In this document: positions 29,043 through 36,514 of the stretch, one piece after another
How positions within the stretch are numbered: the stretch's first letter is position 1
Layout: each line of letters opens with the position of its first letter
Assembly (NCBI GenBank): GCA_003615045.1
Contig: ML014294.1
Span: forward strand, 1 to 36,514
From: Caulochytrium protostelioides
Lineage: Eukaryota; Chytridiomycota; Caulochytriomycetes; Caulochytriales; Caulochytriaceae
Length of the DNA: 36,514 nucleotides
Direction: 5' to 3'
Notes under the pieces: generated by a model
What the model saw: the letters and a program-made list of their open reading frames with translations, nothing else
Told to the model about the DNA's origin: nothing
Databases searched by the model: none
Translations under genes and position numbers: made by a program

Positions 29043-30937
29043 TCACGACCCGGGCCGCGCCCACGGCGGCCGCTGTAAGGGCGCGACCGGGGGCATGCCG
29101 AGGCCGGGCGGACGCGGGGGCACGGCGGCCAGCCGGGCCGGGGGGTGATGGGCGGGTACCGACGGCGGCGGCGGCGCCGACACGGGCGGTCCAGGCCCCG
29201 GCCTTGCCACGAGCGGCTCCCGCATCACGTGGCCGTGATGGCCCCCGCCGTAGACGCTGCCGCCCACGCCCATGAGAGGGCGCGGCCGCGCGTCGTACAC
29301 GCCGTAAGCCGGGGACGCCGCCTCGACGGGGTAGACGGCGGCCGGCGAGCCGCGCCTGGGCTCGGACCGCGGCGCGGCAGCGGGGGCCGCGGGCGCCGGC
29401 CCGGCAGCCGGCGCCGGGGGAGCCGGTGCCAGCGCCGGCGCCGGGTAGCCGTGCGGAGGACCGTGCGGCGGCGACGAGCCCGCAGGGTCCGCGCGTGGGT
29501 AGGTGACGGCTCGCCAGGCCGGGTCACGCGCCGCCGCGCCCCCCCACGGGTGTGGGGCGGCGGCAGCGCCGCGGGCGGTGCCGTACGCCCCCGTCGCCGG
29601 CTCCGCGGCGGTCGGCGGCCACGCCGACGCCATCGCATGCGTCTCCGGTGGCGCCACCCGCGAGGACTCGGCAGCCGCGGGAGGCGCCGCATACGGCGGC
29701 TGGTAGGACGGGTAGGACGGATAAGACAGGTGGCCATCGGGTAGCTGTTGGAGCGGCGGTTGCGGGTGCTGCGGCGTGTGCGGGTACGCCAGCGGTGTTG
29801 GATGGGGGTGCGGGTAGTACGCCGACTGATGGGCATGCGGGTGCAGCTGCGGAGGCGGCTGGGCCACGAATGGCTGCGACGGCGGATCGCGGCGACGCGA
29901 CAACGATGGCCGCGGCGGGCTACTCAGACCCAGGAAGGACATCGTGCCCACCGTGTCGCTGCTACCAAAGGGCGCGTCCCCGCGCCCGCCCTGCCGGCCG
30001 TCCGAGGAGATCGCCGAGGCGCTCTCGGCGGACGCCGCCAGCGCGGCGTGAGGCGCCGGGGCCAAGCCCCCGAGCAGGGCCGTCGCCACGGCTGCCGTGT
30101 GGCCGCCGGTCGGCGACGGCGTGCCCTGCGGCTGCGGCAGGGCGAAGGTGCGCGTGGCCGCCGAGGCCGCCAGCGACGCGGCCGACGCGCCGTGCGGTGG
30201 CACCGCATGGTTCGTCGCGCGATCGAACGCCTGCTGCGTGGCGGACGACGGGTGGAACGCGCCGGCCGCCGCACCGAGCGTCGGCACGGGCGCCGGCGGC
30301 ACGGCGAACAAGGTGGGACCCGTTGTCCCGTCGTCGTGACGCGAGCCTTCGGCGTGCGGTGCCAGCGGCCCATTGGGCGCTGCGGCCATCACCGTGCCTG
30401 CGGCCGTAGTTGAGGCCGTGGCCGTGGTCGCCGTCCAGATCGATGGACGGTCCATGTAATCCGCACTCGGCAGAGCGACAGGGTAACGGGGTTGCGTGAG
30501 GTCCGACGGCACCGCCGTCGCCGTCATGGCGCCGGCGCTCGGTGACCCCGAGACCATCGCGCCAGGCGTCGCGATGGGGGCATGGCGGAACATGGCCTCC
30601 AGTTGGTCGGCGGTCATGATGGTTTCGGCGGGCAGCGCCTGGGCCCGGGACGCATCGAGTGCCGCCGTCGTGGTCGATGGGGACGGGTCGGCGGACGCAT
30701 CCCTCGCCCGTGTTTGAAAGCGGACGCGCATGGGCGTCGGCGTGAAGGCGGGGTCCTCCGAGGCCACGGGCGTCGCGTCGTCCTCGGCCACCGCGTCCGC
30801 ATCCGCCCGGATGGCACGGCGATCGGCGATCGGACCCTTGGGTATCTCACCGAGGGCGGACGTCTGGATGCTCAGAATGGGGGCGAGTTCTGCTGTGGCG
30901 CGATGCGGCAAGGCCGCCTGTTGAGACGGCGACACTA

Positions 30938-31032
<95 letters not shown>

Positions 31033-33767
31033 ATCGGTATGCAAGGCCTCCCGTTCTCGAACGCAGCAGCAACGCGCGGGGTCCGATGAGCCGCACGTCG
31101 GGTCGATGCTGCTGCCGCGGTCGGCCCACGGCTGCCGCTGGGCGCCGTCTTCGCGACAGCGAATGTTCCGCTGCGTGCTGCGCCTGAGGAGATCGATGCC
31201 GTCGGTCGCCCCGGGCGCGTGGCAGAGCCGAACTTCGCAGAGCTGGACTTCGCAGCGCTGAACTTGGCCGCGCCCGACCGGGCTGGGGCCGACGCGGCGG
31301 CGACGGCGACGGCCTGCCGCGTGGCCGCCGCCACCGGGACCGCCAGCAGTCGCGCCGTGTTGGCGCCGAAGAGCTCGGCACGCTGGAGATTGAGTTCGGC
31401 GTTGTGCGCGGCGCCCCAGAGCGCGTCCGGGTGGAGGTCGACGAGCAGCGACAGGCTGACGAGCAGCGTGCCCGCGTAGCCGGCCTCGGCGGCGGCGACC
31501 GTGGTGGCGCCGACGCTCAGCGCGGCCGGAACGATGGCGGACGCCGACGGCGGCGGCGGCTTGAGGAGCCGCTGGCTGTGCTCGAGGGCCGTCAAGGCCG
31601 GCCCGATGGCAAGATGCCCCTTCCAGTCCTGGAAATCGGAGGTTGCGAGGAGCGCCTGCGTCGCCGTCGCGCGGAAGTCGGGACTCAGCTGGCGGAGCCG
31701 TCGCGCGACGAGCGGCCAGGTGCGGTCCGCCGCGCTCTGGGCGATCTGCGGCAGGGCGACGGGCAGCCGCGCGTGCGGCGCCACGTGCTGCGCGAGCGCT
31801 TGCACGGTCGAGAGCCACATCACGTAGAGCACGAGGGCCTTGTAGCGCCACAGCGACACGGGAGGGCCCCCGTCAGAGGCCACGAGCGCGGCGTCGAGTG
31901 ACGTCTGGAGCGCGCTGAACTGGCGGGCCGCGTACCGGTGCAGCAGCTGCGCCACGGCGTCGGCCGCGTGCTGCTGCAGGGCCTCCGGCGTCCGATCGGC
32001 CACTCCCGGTGAGAGTGGCTCAGTCACCGGCTGTGGCGTCATGGAGCTGGCTTCCAGGGTGGCTGTGGCGCTGGCATTCGGTGATGTCCGGATAAAGCCG
32101 TCAGGTGGCCGGAGACGGTCCAACTGGCGCGCGCGCCGCGCATCGACGCTGTCGGCCGCGGCGGCCGACCCGCTGTCCGCTGTCCGGCGCGGGCCCGCCG
32201 GGCGCGGGCGGTGAAACCGGCGCGTCTGAAACACCGTCCAGATCGACACGAGCAGGCTCACGAGATGCGCATCGCGCTCGGGTGCGGCCAGCGGCGCGTC
32301 CACCACATCGCCGATGCGTTGCAGGAACGTCGCCATTTGCGTCGGCAGCCCGTGTTCGGGCGGCGGCGGCGATGGCGATGCGGACGACGCGGGCGCGGCG
32401 GACGATGGTACCCGTCGCGGTGACGGTGCGACCTCCGCGTCGGGGCACTGCGTCAGCGTCGCATAGACGTCGAGCAAGGCCTGCAAGCACGGTATCAGAT
32501 GCGTCGGCGGTTCGTGGACCGACGCGGCGGGCGCGGACGCGGACTCGGGACGCGCGTGGGGCGGGCGGGCGCAGATGTGCCGAATGTTGCTGATGATCAC
32601 GGCGACCGGGAAGGGCGATTCGTCGACGGCGAGGCTCTGGAAAAACAGCGCCATCGCGGCCGTGGCGTGGTGCACGTACGTGCAGAGCACCGCGCGCTGG
32701 TGCAGCGCCTTGCCGTCTTCGGGCAGCAGGCGGAGCGCCGCCCCGTAGAACTGGTCCGCGCGGTCCCACTCCTTCAGGTCGAGCGCCGTTGGGCCGTCGC
32801 CACGGGCGGGCGCCGGCAGGACCGGCTGCGCTTCGCTGGGCCGAGCGGCGGCGGGCGATGCTCGCCCCGCTGCGGAAGGGGGTTGCGGCGGCGGCGGCGC
32901 CAGCTGCGCGATCTGGTAGCGGACGACATCGCCCAGGTCGTTGAAGCAGGCGGCCAGCAGCGCGGCGACGGCGACGGCGTGCAGCGCGGGGCCGCCGTCG
33001 GCGCGGTCCTCGGCGCGGGCGGCCGAGCCGTGGGACTCGAGCCACACGATGGGCTGGGTGGGCGCCGAGCGGCCCGCGTGACGCAGGAACCGGCCGACGT
33101 GGCCGAGCCCGTGCTGATACGCCATGTCGAACGCGAAGCGCAGCAGGAACCGAAACGTGTCGTCGAGAAACAGGGCGAACGCGTGGCGGGCGGCCTTCAG
33201 TGCCGCCGCTGCGCGCTTGGCCTCACTCGCCGCGCGGCGGGCCACCGTGGCGCGGTCGGCGGGCGGGGCGGTCCCGGGGGCGGTGGCCGTCGCGACCGCC
33301 GCTTTCGCCGCGGCCTTCGCGTCGTGGGCGTTCCGCGCCCGCTGCGCGATGCGACGACGATGCGCTTCAATCACGCGGTGGTGGCACTGCTTCCAGAGCA
33401 CGTTGTGCCAGGCGCGGACGTAGGCCGTGTGCTGCGCGCTGTGTGCGGCCGTCCCCGGCGGCGAGGCGCTCTCGGCCGAACGACCAGGAACGGCGTCCGG
33501 AGCCGGCCGCCGTCTCAGCGCCGTCACCGTCGGAACGAGCAGCGCTTGGGCCGCTTGGGTGCGGAGGGTCCGCAGCGCGGCGAGGGCTGCCGCACTCAGC
33601 GGGTCGTCCGCGGCGGCATCCGCGGCGGCGGCGGCAGCGGCGGCAGCGGCGGCAGCGCCGCCCGCCCCCGCGGCCACGGGTCGTTCATCGCCGGCGGCTG
33701 CGCCAGGGGTCCTCCGCGGGGCGCCGCGACCGCCTTGCCCGTCGCAGAGGCCGCCGACGACGTCCAT
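29043..33767 (-). CDS. Est1/Smg7-like protein with 14-3-3-like TPR domain
   Basis: 1574 aa. Family members (Est1, Ebs1, SMG5/6/7) bind phospho-Upf1 in nonsense-mediated decay or, for Est1, telomerase. The N-terminal part fits: helices LSAAALAALRTLRTQAAQALL, then HNVLWKQCHHRVIEAHRRRI (about 115-135) and a helical stretch ending FLLRFAFDMAYQHGLGH. The key block is at about 335-395: EWDRADQFYGAALRLLPEDGKALHQRAVL, followed by YVHHATAAMALFFQSLAVDESPFPVA. This matches the Est1 14-3-3-like 'LLP-x-x-G-x-x-x-N-Q-L-A' repeat. No PIN domain is seen, so it resembles SMG7 rather than SMG6. The C-terminal ~700 residues are Pro/Ala/Ser/His-rich and disordered, with a ~30-residue poly-Ser run. The ATG at 33767 starts just before an Ala tract and the first helix. 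Confidence 0.82.
30934..31032. repeat. ATG/ACG trinucleotide run coding poly-Ser
   Basis: Roughly ten ATG units are followed by mixed ACG/ATG and then pure ACG units. On the minus strand they are TCA/TCG-type Ser codons within the Est1/Smg7-like protein. The change of unit along the run shows two expansion phases. Confidence 0.85.
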
Positions 33768-34522
33768 CGCCAGACGCGGTGGCGCGGAAGCGGACGCAGG
33801 TGCTGGTGTGGGCGCCGACGACGCGCCGTCGCGCCGACCCGGCGAGGGCGGCCGTCGCAGCGGCCGTGGCAGCAGCCGTGGCAGCAGCCGACGCAGCGGC
33901 CGACGCAGCGGCCGTCGCCGTGAGCGTCGCCGTGTCAGGAACGAAAGGATCCAGCACCGTCGGGCCGTATCCGATGATCACTCCGGCGTGGTTGTGCGGC
34001 CCATGGCTTCCGCGGCAGGGCGGCCACGTCGCAAGCGACGGCGAGGGCGATGGGGGCCCACGGCGCTAGCGACGACGACGGCGTGAACCAAGAAGCCCTG
34101 GCGTCGACAGCAGCGACCACAAACGGCAAACGGCGCGCGCCGGAGAACGCTGCGGGTCAGCGCGGGTCAATGGATGCGGTGCGTCGCGATGCGACGCGAT
34201 GCGACGCGGAGCAATCCAATGCAGTGCAAGCGTGACGGATCAGACAGAAAACGCAGGCGCGTCATGGAAGGGCAATGGTCGCGAGATTGATGTCACTCTC
34301 GATGGCGATGTCACTATCGATGGCGATGGCGATGTCGCTGCGGCCGATGCCGATGAACACGCGAGCTGCGACCTCGGCAACGGCGATGCCGCCACCACGT
34401 GCCTCCGCGCCACGCGTCGCCGCGTGCATGCCCTGGCCGCCGCCGCCACCGCAGCCCACATTGATGCCACTCGTGACGGCGCGTTGCCGAGAAGGCACGT
34501 GCGTCGTTAAGAACCCAGCGAG

Positions 34523-34557
34523 CGCCCATGCCGATGCCCATGCCGATGCCGATGCCG

Positions 34558-34592
<35 letters not shown>
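34523..34592. repeat. GCCCAT / GCCGAT hexanucleotide array
   Basis: About eleven hexamers, mainly GCCCAT with GCCGAT interspersed, continue directly into a GGC run (34594-34621). Confidence 0.9.
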
Positions 34593-34593
<1 letters not shown>

Positions 34594-35204
34594 TGGCGGC
34601 GGCGGCGGCGGCGGCGGCGGCGCAGGCGCCATGGAAGCACGACCCCGCTCCAGGGAAGGGGCTGAGTCGCGCCCGCCGCGGCCGGCCTGGACTCCGCTGC
34701 CGCCGCCGCGGCCACCGGCCGCCACGGGTGCGACTCGAGGCCCCCCGGCCTCCCGCCGTGCGCCACCACGCTGGTCGCCCTCGCGGCCGCCGCGGCCGCC
34801 AATGGACGCTGCAAACGCAGCAACCACCGGCAGCATACTGCCGCGATGCGTGGGCGCGCCGCGCACGTGTCGCTGTCGTCGCCATCATCGTCGCCATCCC
34901 CGCGTTCCCTCTTGACGGCAGCGTCGCTCCACCGCGCGCTGTGAAAGACGCCGTCGCGCCTGTCGCTGCAACCCCGTTCAGACCCACGAGCTCGCCTGCG
35001 CGCGGCGCCTCCTGCATCGTTGACCTGCAACCCGCCGTTCACGTCCCGCCCGCTCCGTCCCTCCCCCCGACGTTGGATTGGTTCTCGCCCGCCATCTCTC
35101 ACGACTCGCCTGATATCGCGGCGCGGCGCTTGCGGGCACCCGCATCGACACCGCCAGACGAGGCATACGGCGGCGTCTGGCTGAGACGGACGCCTGGCTG
35201 ATCC

Positions 35205-35206
<2 letters not shown>

Positions 35207-35239
<33 letters not shown>
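35207..35239 (+). repeat. (CTG)11 in the uS15m 5' UTR
   Basis: Eleven uninterrupted CTG units end 8 bases before the uS15m start codon. An in-frame stop at 35182-35184 and the absence of an ATG make the run non-coding unless a non-ATG start is used. Confidence 0.85.
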
Positions 35240-35240
<1 letters not shown>

Positions 35241-35247
35241 CCCAACG

Positions 35248-36393
35248 ATGTCGTTCCTGCTGGGCCGCGCTCCCGGCGCCGCCGGCGCCACCACGCTTCT
35301 TGCCGTCGGCGGCGGCCGCCGCGGCCTGCACGCATCGCTCCCTGCCGCGTCTCGGATGATCCCACTGTCCGTGAAGCCGTCGCGGCGAACGCTCGACAAG
35401 CAGTTTGCCAAAGAGCAGAAGCTGCGGCTCAAGCTCGGGAGCCGCTACCGTGAGCTCGCGCGCTCGCTGGCGCGGCCGGCGGCCCCCGACCCGGTCGCGC
35501 GCCTCGACGCCCTCTTTGCCACGGCGCCGTCCGCGGACCGGCCCGCCGCCCAAGCCGGCAAGGCCGCCCGCGGCGCCGCGGCGCCCGCCCCGCAGCAGCC
35601 GCTGCCGATCGTTCCGGGCGACGTCGAGGCGACCCTGCGCCAAGCCGAGGCGCGCCGGCAGGGCGTCGATGCCGCCGCTAGCGACGTGGACGCCGATCCG
35701 CCCGCTGCTGGGGCGGCGGCGGCGGCGGCGACGGCCGGCTCGCTGCGCACGCTGCCGACGATGCGCGAGGCGACTGCAGCCGCCGGCACGATCGTCATCC
35801 AGAGCCAGACGACGCTGGCGGTCCAAGCGGAGACGGTGCCGCCGAGCGTGCCCGCGGTGCTGAAGCGGCCGACCGACCGCGCTGTTGCGGCGGCGCTCGG
35901 GACGCCGTCGGTGCCCACCGTGCAGGTGGCCGGCCCGTACTACGCGCACGGGCTGACGGCCGAGGACGCGCGGCTCGTGTTCCAGACGCTGCCGGCGGCG
36001 ACGCAGGACGCGCACCGAACGCAAGTGCCCGGCGCCGTCACGCCGGCGATGCAGACGGAGATGGTCCGCCGCATCCTGGCGCTGGAGAACGGCACGGGCC
36101 GCGACATCCGCCGCTTCAACATCCGCCGCTGCGTGGATCTGTTTGGCGCCGGCCCGACGGACACCGGCGCGACCCACGTCCAGGTCGCTGTGCTGTCCGC
36201 CAAGATCTTCTCCAAGAAGCGCCATCTCGCACAGTACCCCGGCGACGTCTATGCCAAGCAAGCGCTCGAGGTGGCCCAAAGCCGCCGCTTGCGGCTGCTG
36301 CGCTATCTGCGCCGTACCGACCTGCCGCTGTACGTGAAAACCTGCTACCAGGTGGGCATCAACCCTGACCGCGTCCGCATCTCTCCGCAGTAG
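35248..36393 (+). CDS. MRPS15: Mitochondrial small-subunit ribosomal protein uS15m
   Basis: 381 aa, far longer than bacterial S15 (about 89 aa). uS15 binds small-subunit rRNA. The N-terminus SFLLGRAPGAAGATTLL followed by GGGRRGLHAS is a good matrix presequence. Residues 35-230 are a linker with an Ala-rich centre, as in other mitochondrial uS15 proteins. The S15 domain is at about 290-375: DIRRFNIRRCVDLFGAGPTDTG, THVQVAVLSAKIFSKKRHLAQ, YAKQALEVAQSRRLRLLRYL and a final LPLYVKTCYQVGINP. These fit D-T-G-S-x-E-V-Q-V-A, the T-x-H-L helix, R-R-x-L-L-x-Y-L and Y-x-x-x-I-x-x-L-G-L. No intron. The first ATG after an in-frame stop is used. Confidence 0.93.
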   Translation: MSFLLGRAPGAAGATTLLAVGGGRRGLHASLPAASRMIPLSVKPSRRTLDKQFAKEQKLRLKLGSRYRELARSLARPAAPDPVARLDALFATAPSADRPAAQAGKAARGAAAPAPQQPLPIVPGDVEATLRQAEARRQGVDAAASDVDADPPAAGAAAAAATAGSLRTLPTMREATAAAGTIVIQSQTTLAVQAETVPPSVPAVLKRPTDRAVAAALGTPSVPTVQVAGPYYAHGLTAEDARLVFQTLPAATQDAHRTQVPGAVTPAMQTEMVRRILALENGTGRDIRRFNIRRCVDLFGAGPTDTGATHVQVAVLSAKIFSKKRHLAQYPGDVYAKQALEVAQSRRLRLLRYLRRTDLPLYVKTCYQVGINPDRVRISPQ

Positions 36394-36423
36394 CCCTCAT
36401 CTCTCCCACATACGCTATCCTCG

Positions 36424-36442
36424 CTCTCTCTCCCTCTCCCTC

Positions 36443-36514
<72 letters not shown>
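36424..36514. repeat. CT microsatellite running off the window
   Basis: A CT dinucleotide run, with occasional CCC interruptions in its first third, starts 30 bases after the uS15m stop and continues to the last base. Its true length is unknown. Confidence 0.95.

Larger units (their letters stand above)
33768..35247. other. Divergent region between Est1/Smg7-like gene and uS15m
   Basis: No gene is recognised; open frames here reflect repeats. Features: GCAGCGGCCG-type short repeats (33850-33910), GATGCGACGC units (34183-34210), GATGTCACTCTCGATGGC-type units (34290-34335), CACGTG at 34396, 34496 and 34864, a GCCCAT/GCCGAT hexamer array (34523-34592), a GGC run (34594-34621) and an 11-unit CTG run (35207-35239) just before the uS15m start. 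A minus-strand frame around 33980-33850 (VIIGYGPTVLDPFVPD) looks coding-like but lacks an ATG. Confidence 0.5.

Noticed and set aside
30938-31261. Plus-strand frame starting with ten Met residues
   Set aside because: It is the complement of the poly-Ser tract in the Est1/Smg7-like gene.
33850-33981. Minus-strand frame with VIIGYGPTVLDPFVPD as a first exon of the Est1/Smg7-like gene
   Set aside because: It has no ATG, and the main gene has its own ATG directly before the first helix; no clear donor joins them in frame.
34275-35201. 308-residue plus-strand frame with Met/Ser, Ala/His and Ala/Asp repeats
   Set aside because: Driven by GATGTC and GCCCAT repeats; no domain and no conserved block.

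Overview
This is a nuclear contig segment from a eukaryote, most likely an early-diverging fungus. The evidence is a eukaryotic tRNA with internal A and B boxes, spliceosomal introns with GTAAG donors, and proteins typical of fungal genomes (TOM20, Apd1/Aim32, a Pff1-type vacuolar protease, Swc4). It is very GC-rich, with GCC/GGC trinucleotide tracts, Ala/Pro/Ser-rich low-complexity inserts in most proteins and almost no AT-rich DNA outside gene ends. A Rab3GAP catalytic subunit, which I recall as missing from common Dikarya yeasts, points towards a chytrid-like or other early-branching lineage (Caulochytrium is a guess from GC content and style, not shown). No bacterial, phage, CRISPR or plasmid feature is present.

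Layout: tRNA-Gln(TTG) at the left edge; TOM20 (+, one intron); Apd1/Aim32 bis-His [2Fe-2S] protein (-); about 2.7 kb without a gene I can name; YANK/STK32-type kinase (+, one intron); M28 vacuolar membrane protease (-); ZIP9/Atx2-type metal transporter (-); mitochondrial ribosomal protein bL27m (+); Rab3GAP catalytic subunit (-); Swc4/DMAP1 chromatin subunit (+); the decayed 3' end of a Ty3/Gypsy-like LTR retroelement; an Est1/Smg7-like protein (-); mitochondrial ribosomal protein uS15m (+); then a CT microsatellite that runs off the right edge.

Neighbours mostly alternate in strand, giving short convergent 3' junctions (164-212 bp) and longer divergent or upstream regions (0.8-2.7 kb). The genes do not form one pathway, but three (TOM20, bL27m, uS15m) are mitochondrial import or translation factors, and Aim32-type proteins may be mitochondrial too. 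The protease, the ZIP transporter and Rab3GAP act in the endomembrane and vacuolar system.

The most unusual signals lie between genes: four CACGTG boxes at exact 15-bp spacing just before the protease start, CACGTG clusters with the same 15-bp step between ZIP and bL27m, a 17-bp tandem array carrying the near-palindrome GTGGCTGCGCCAC before Swc4 with single copies near other genes, GATCGATC palindromes in two upstream regions, and a 40-bp GCC/GAC inverted repeat before TOM20. These are sequence observations; their regulatory role is inference. I found no convincing new multi-gene system.
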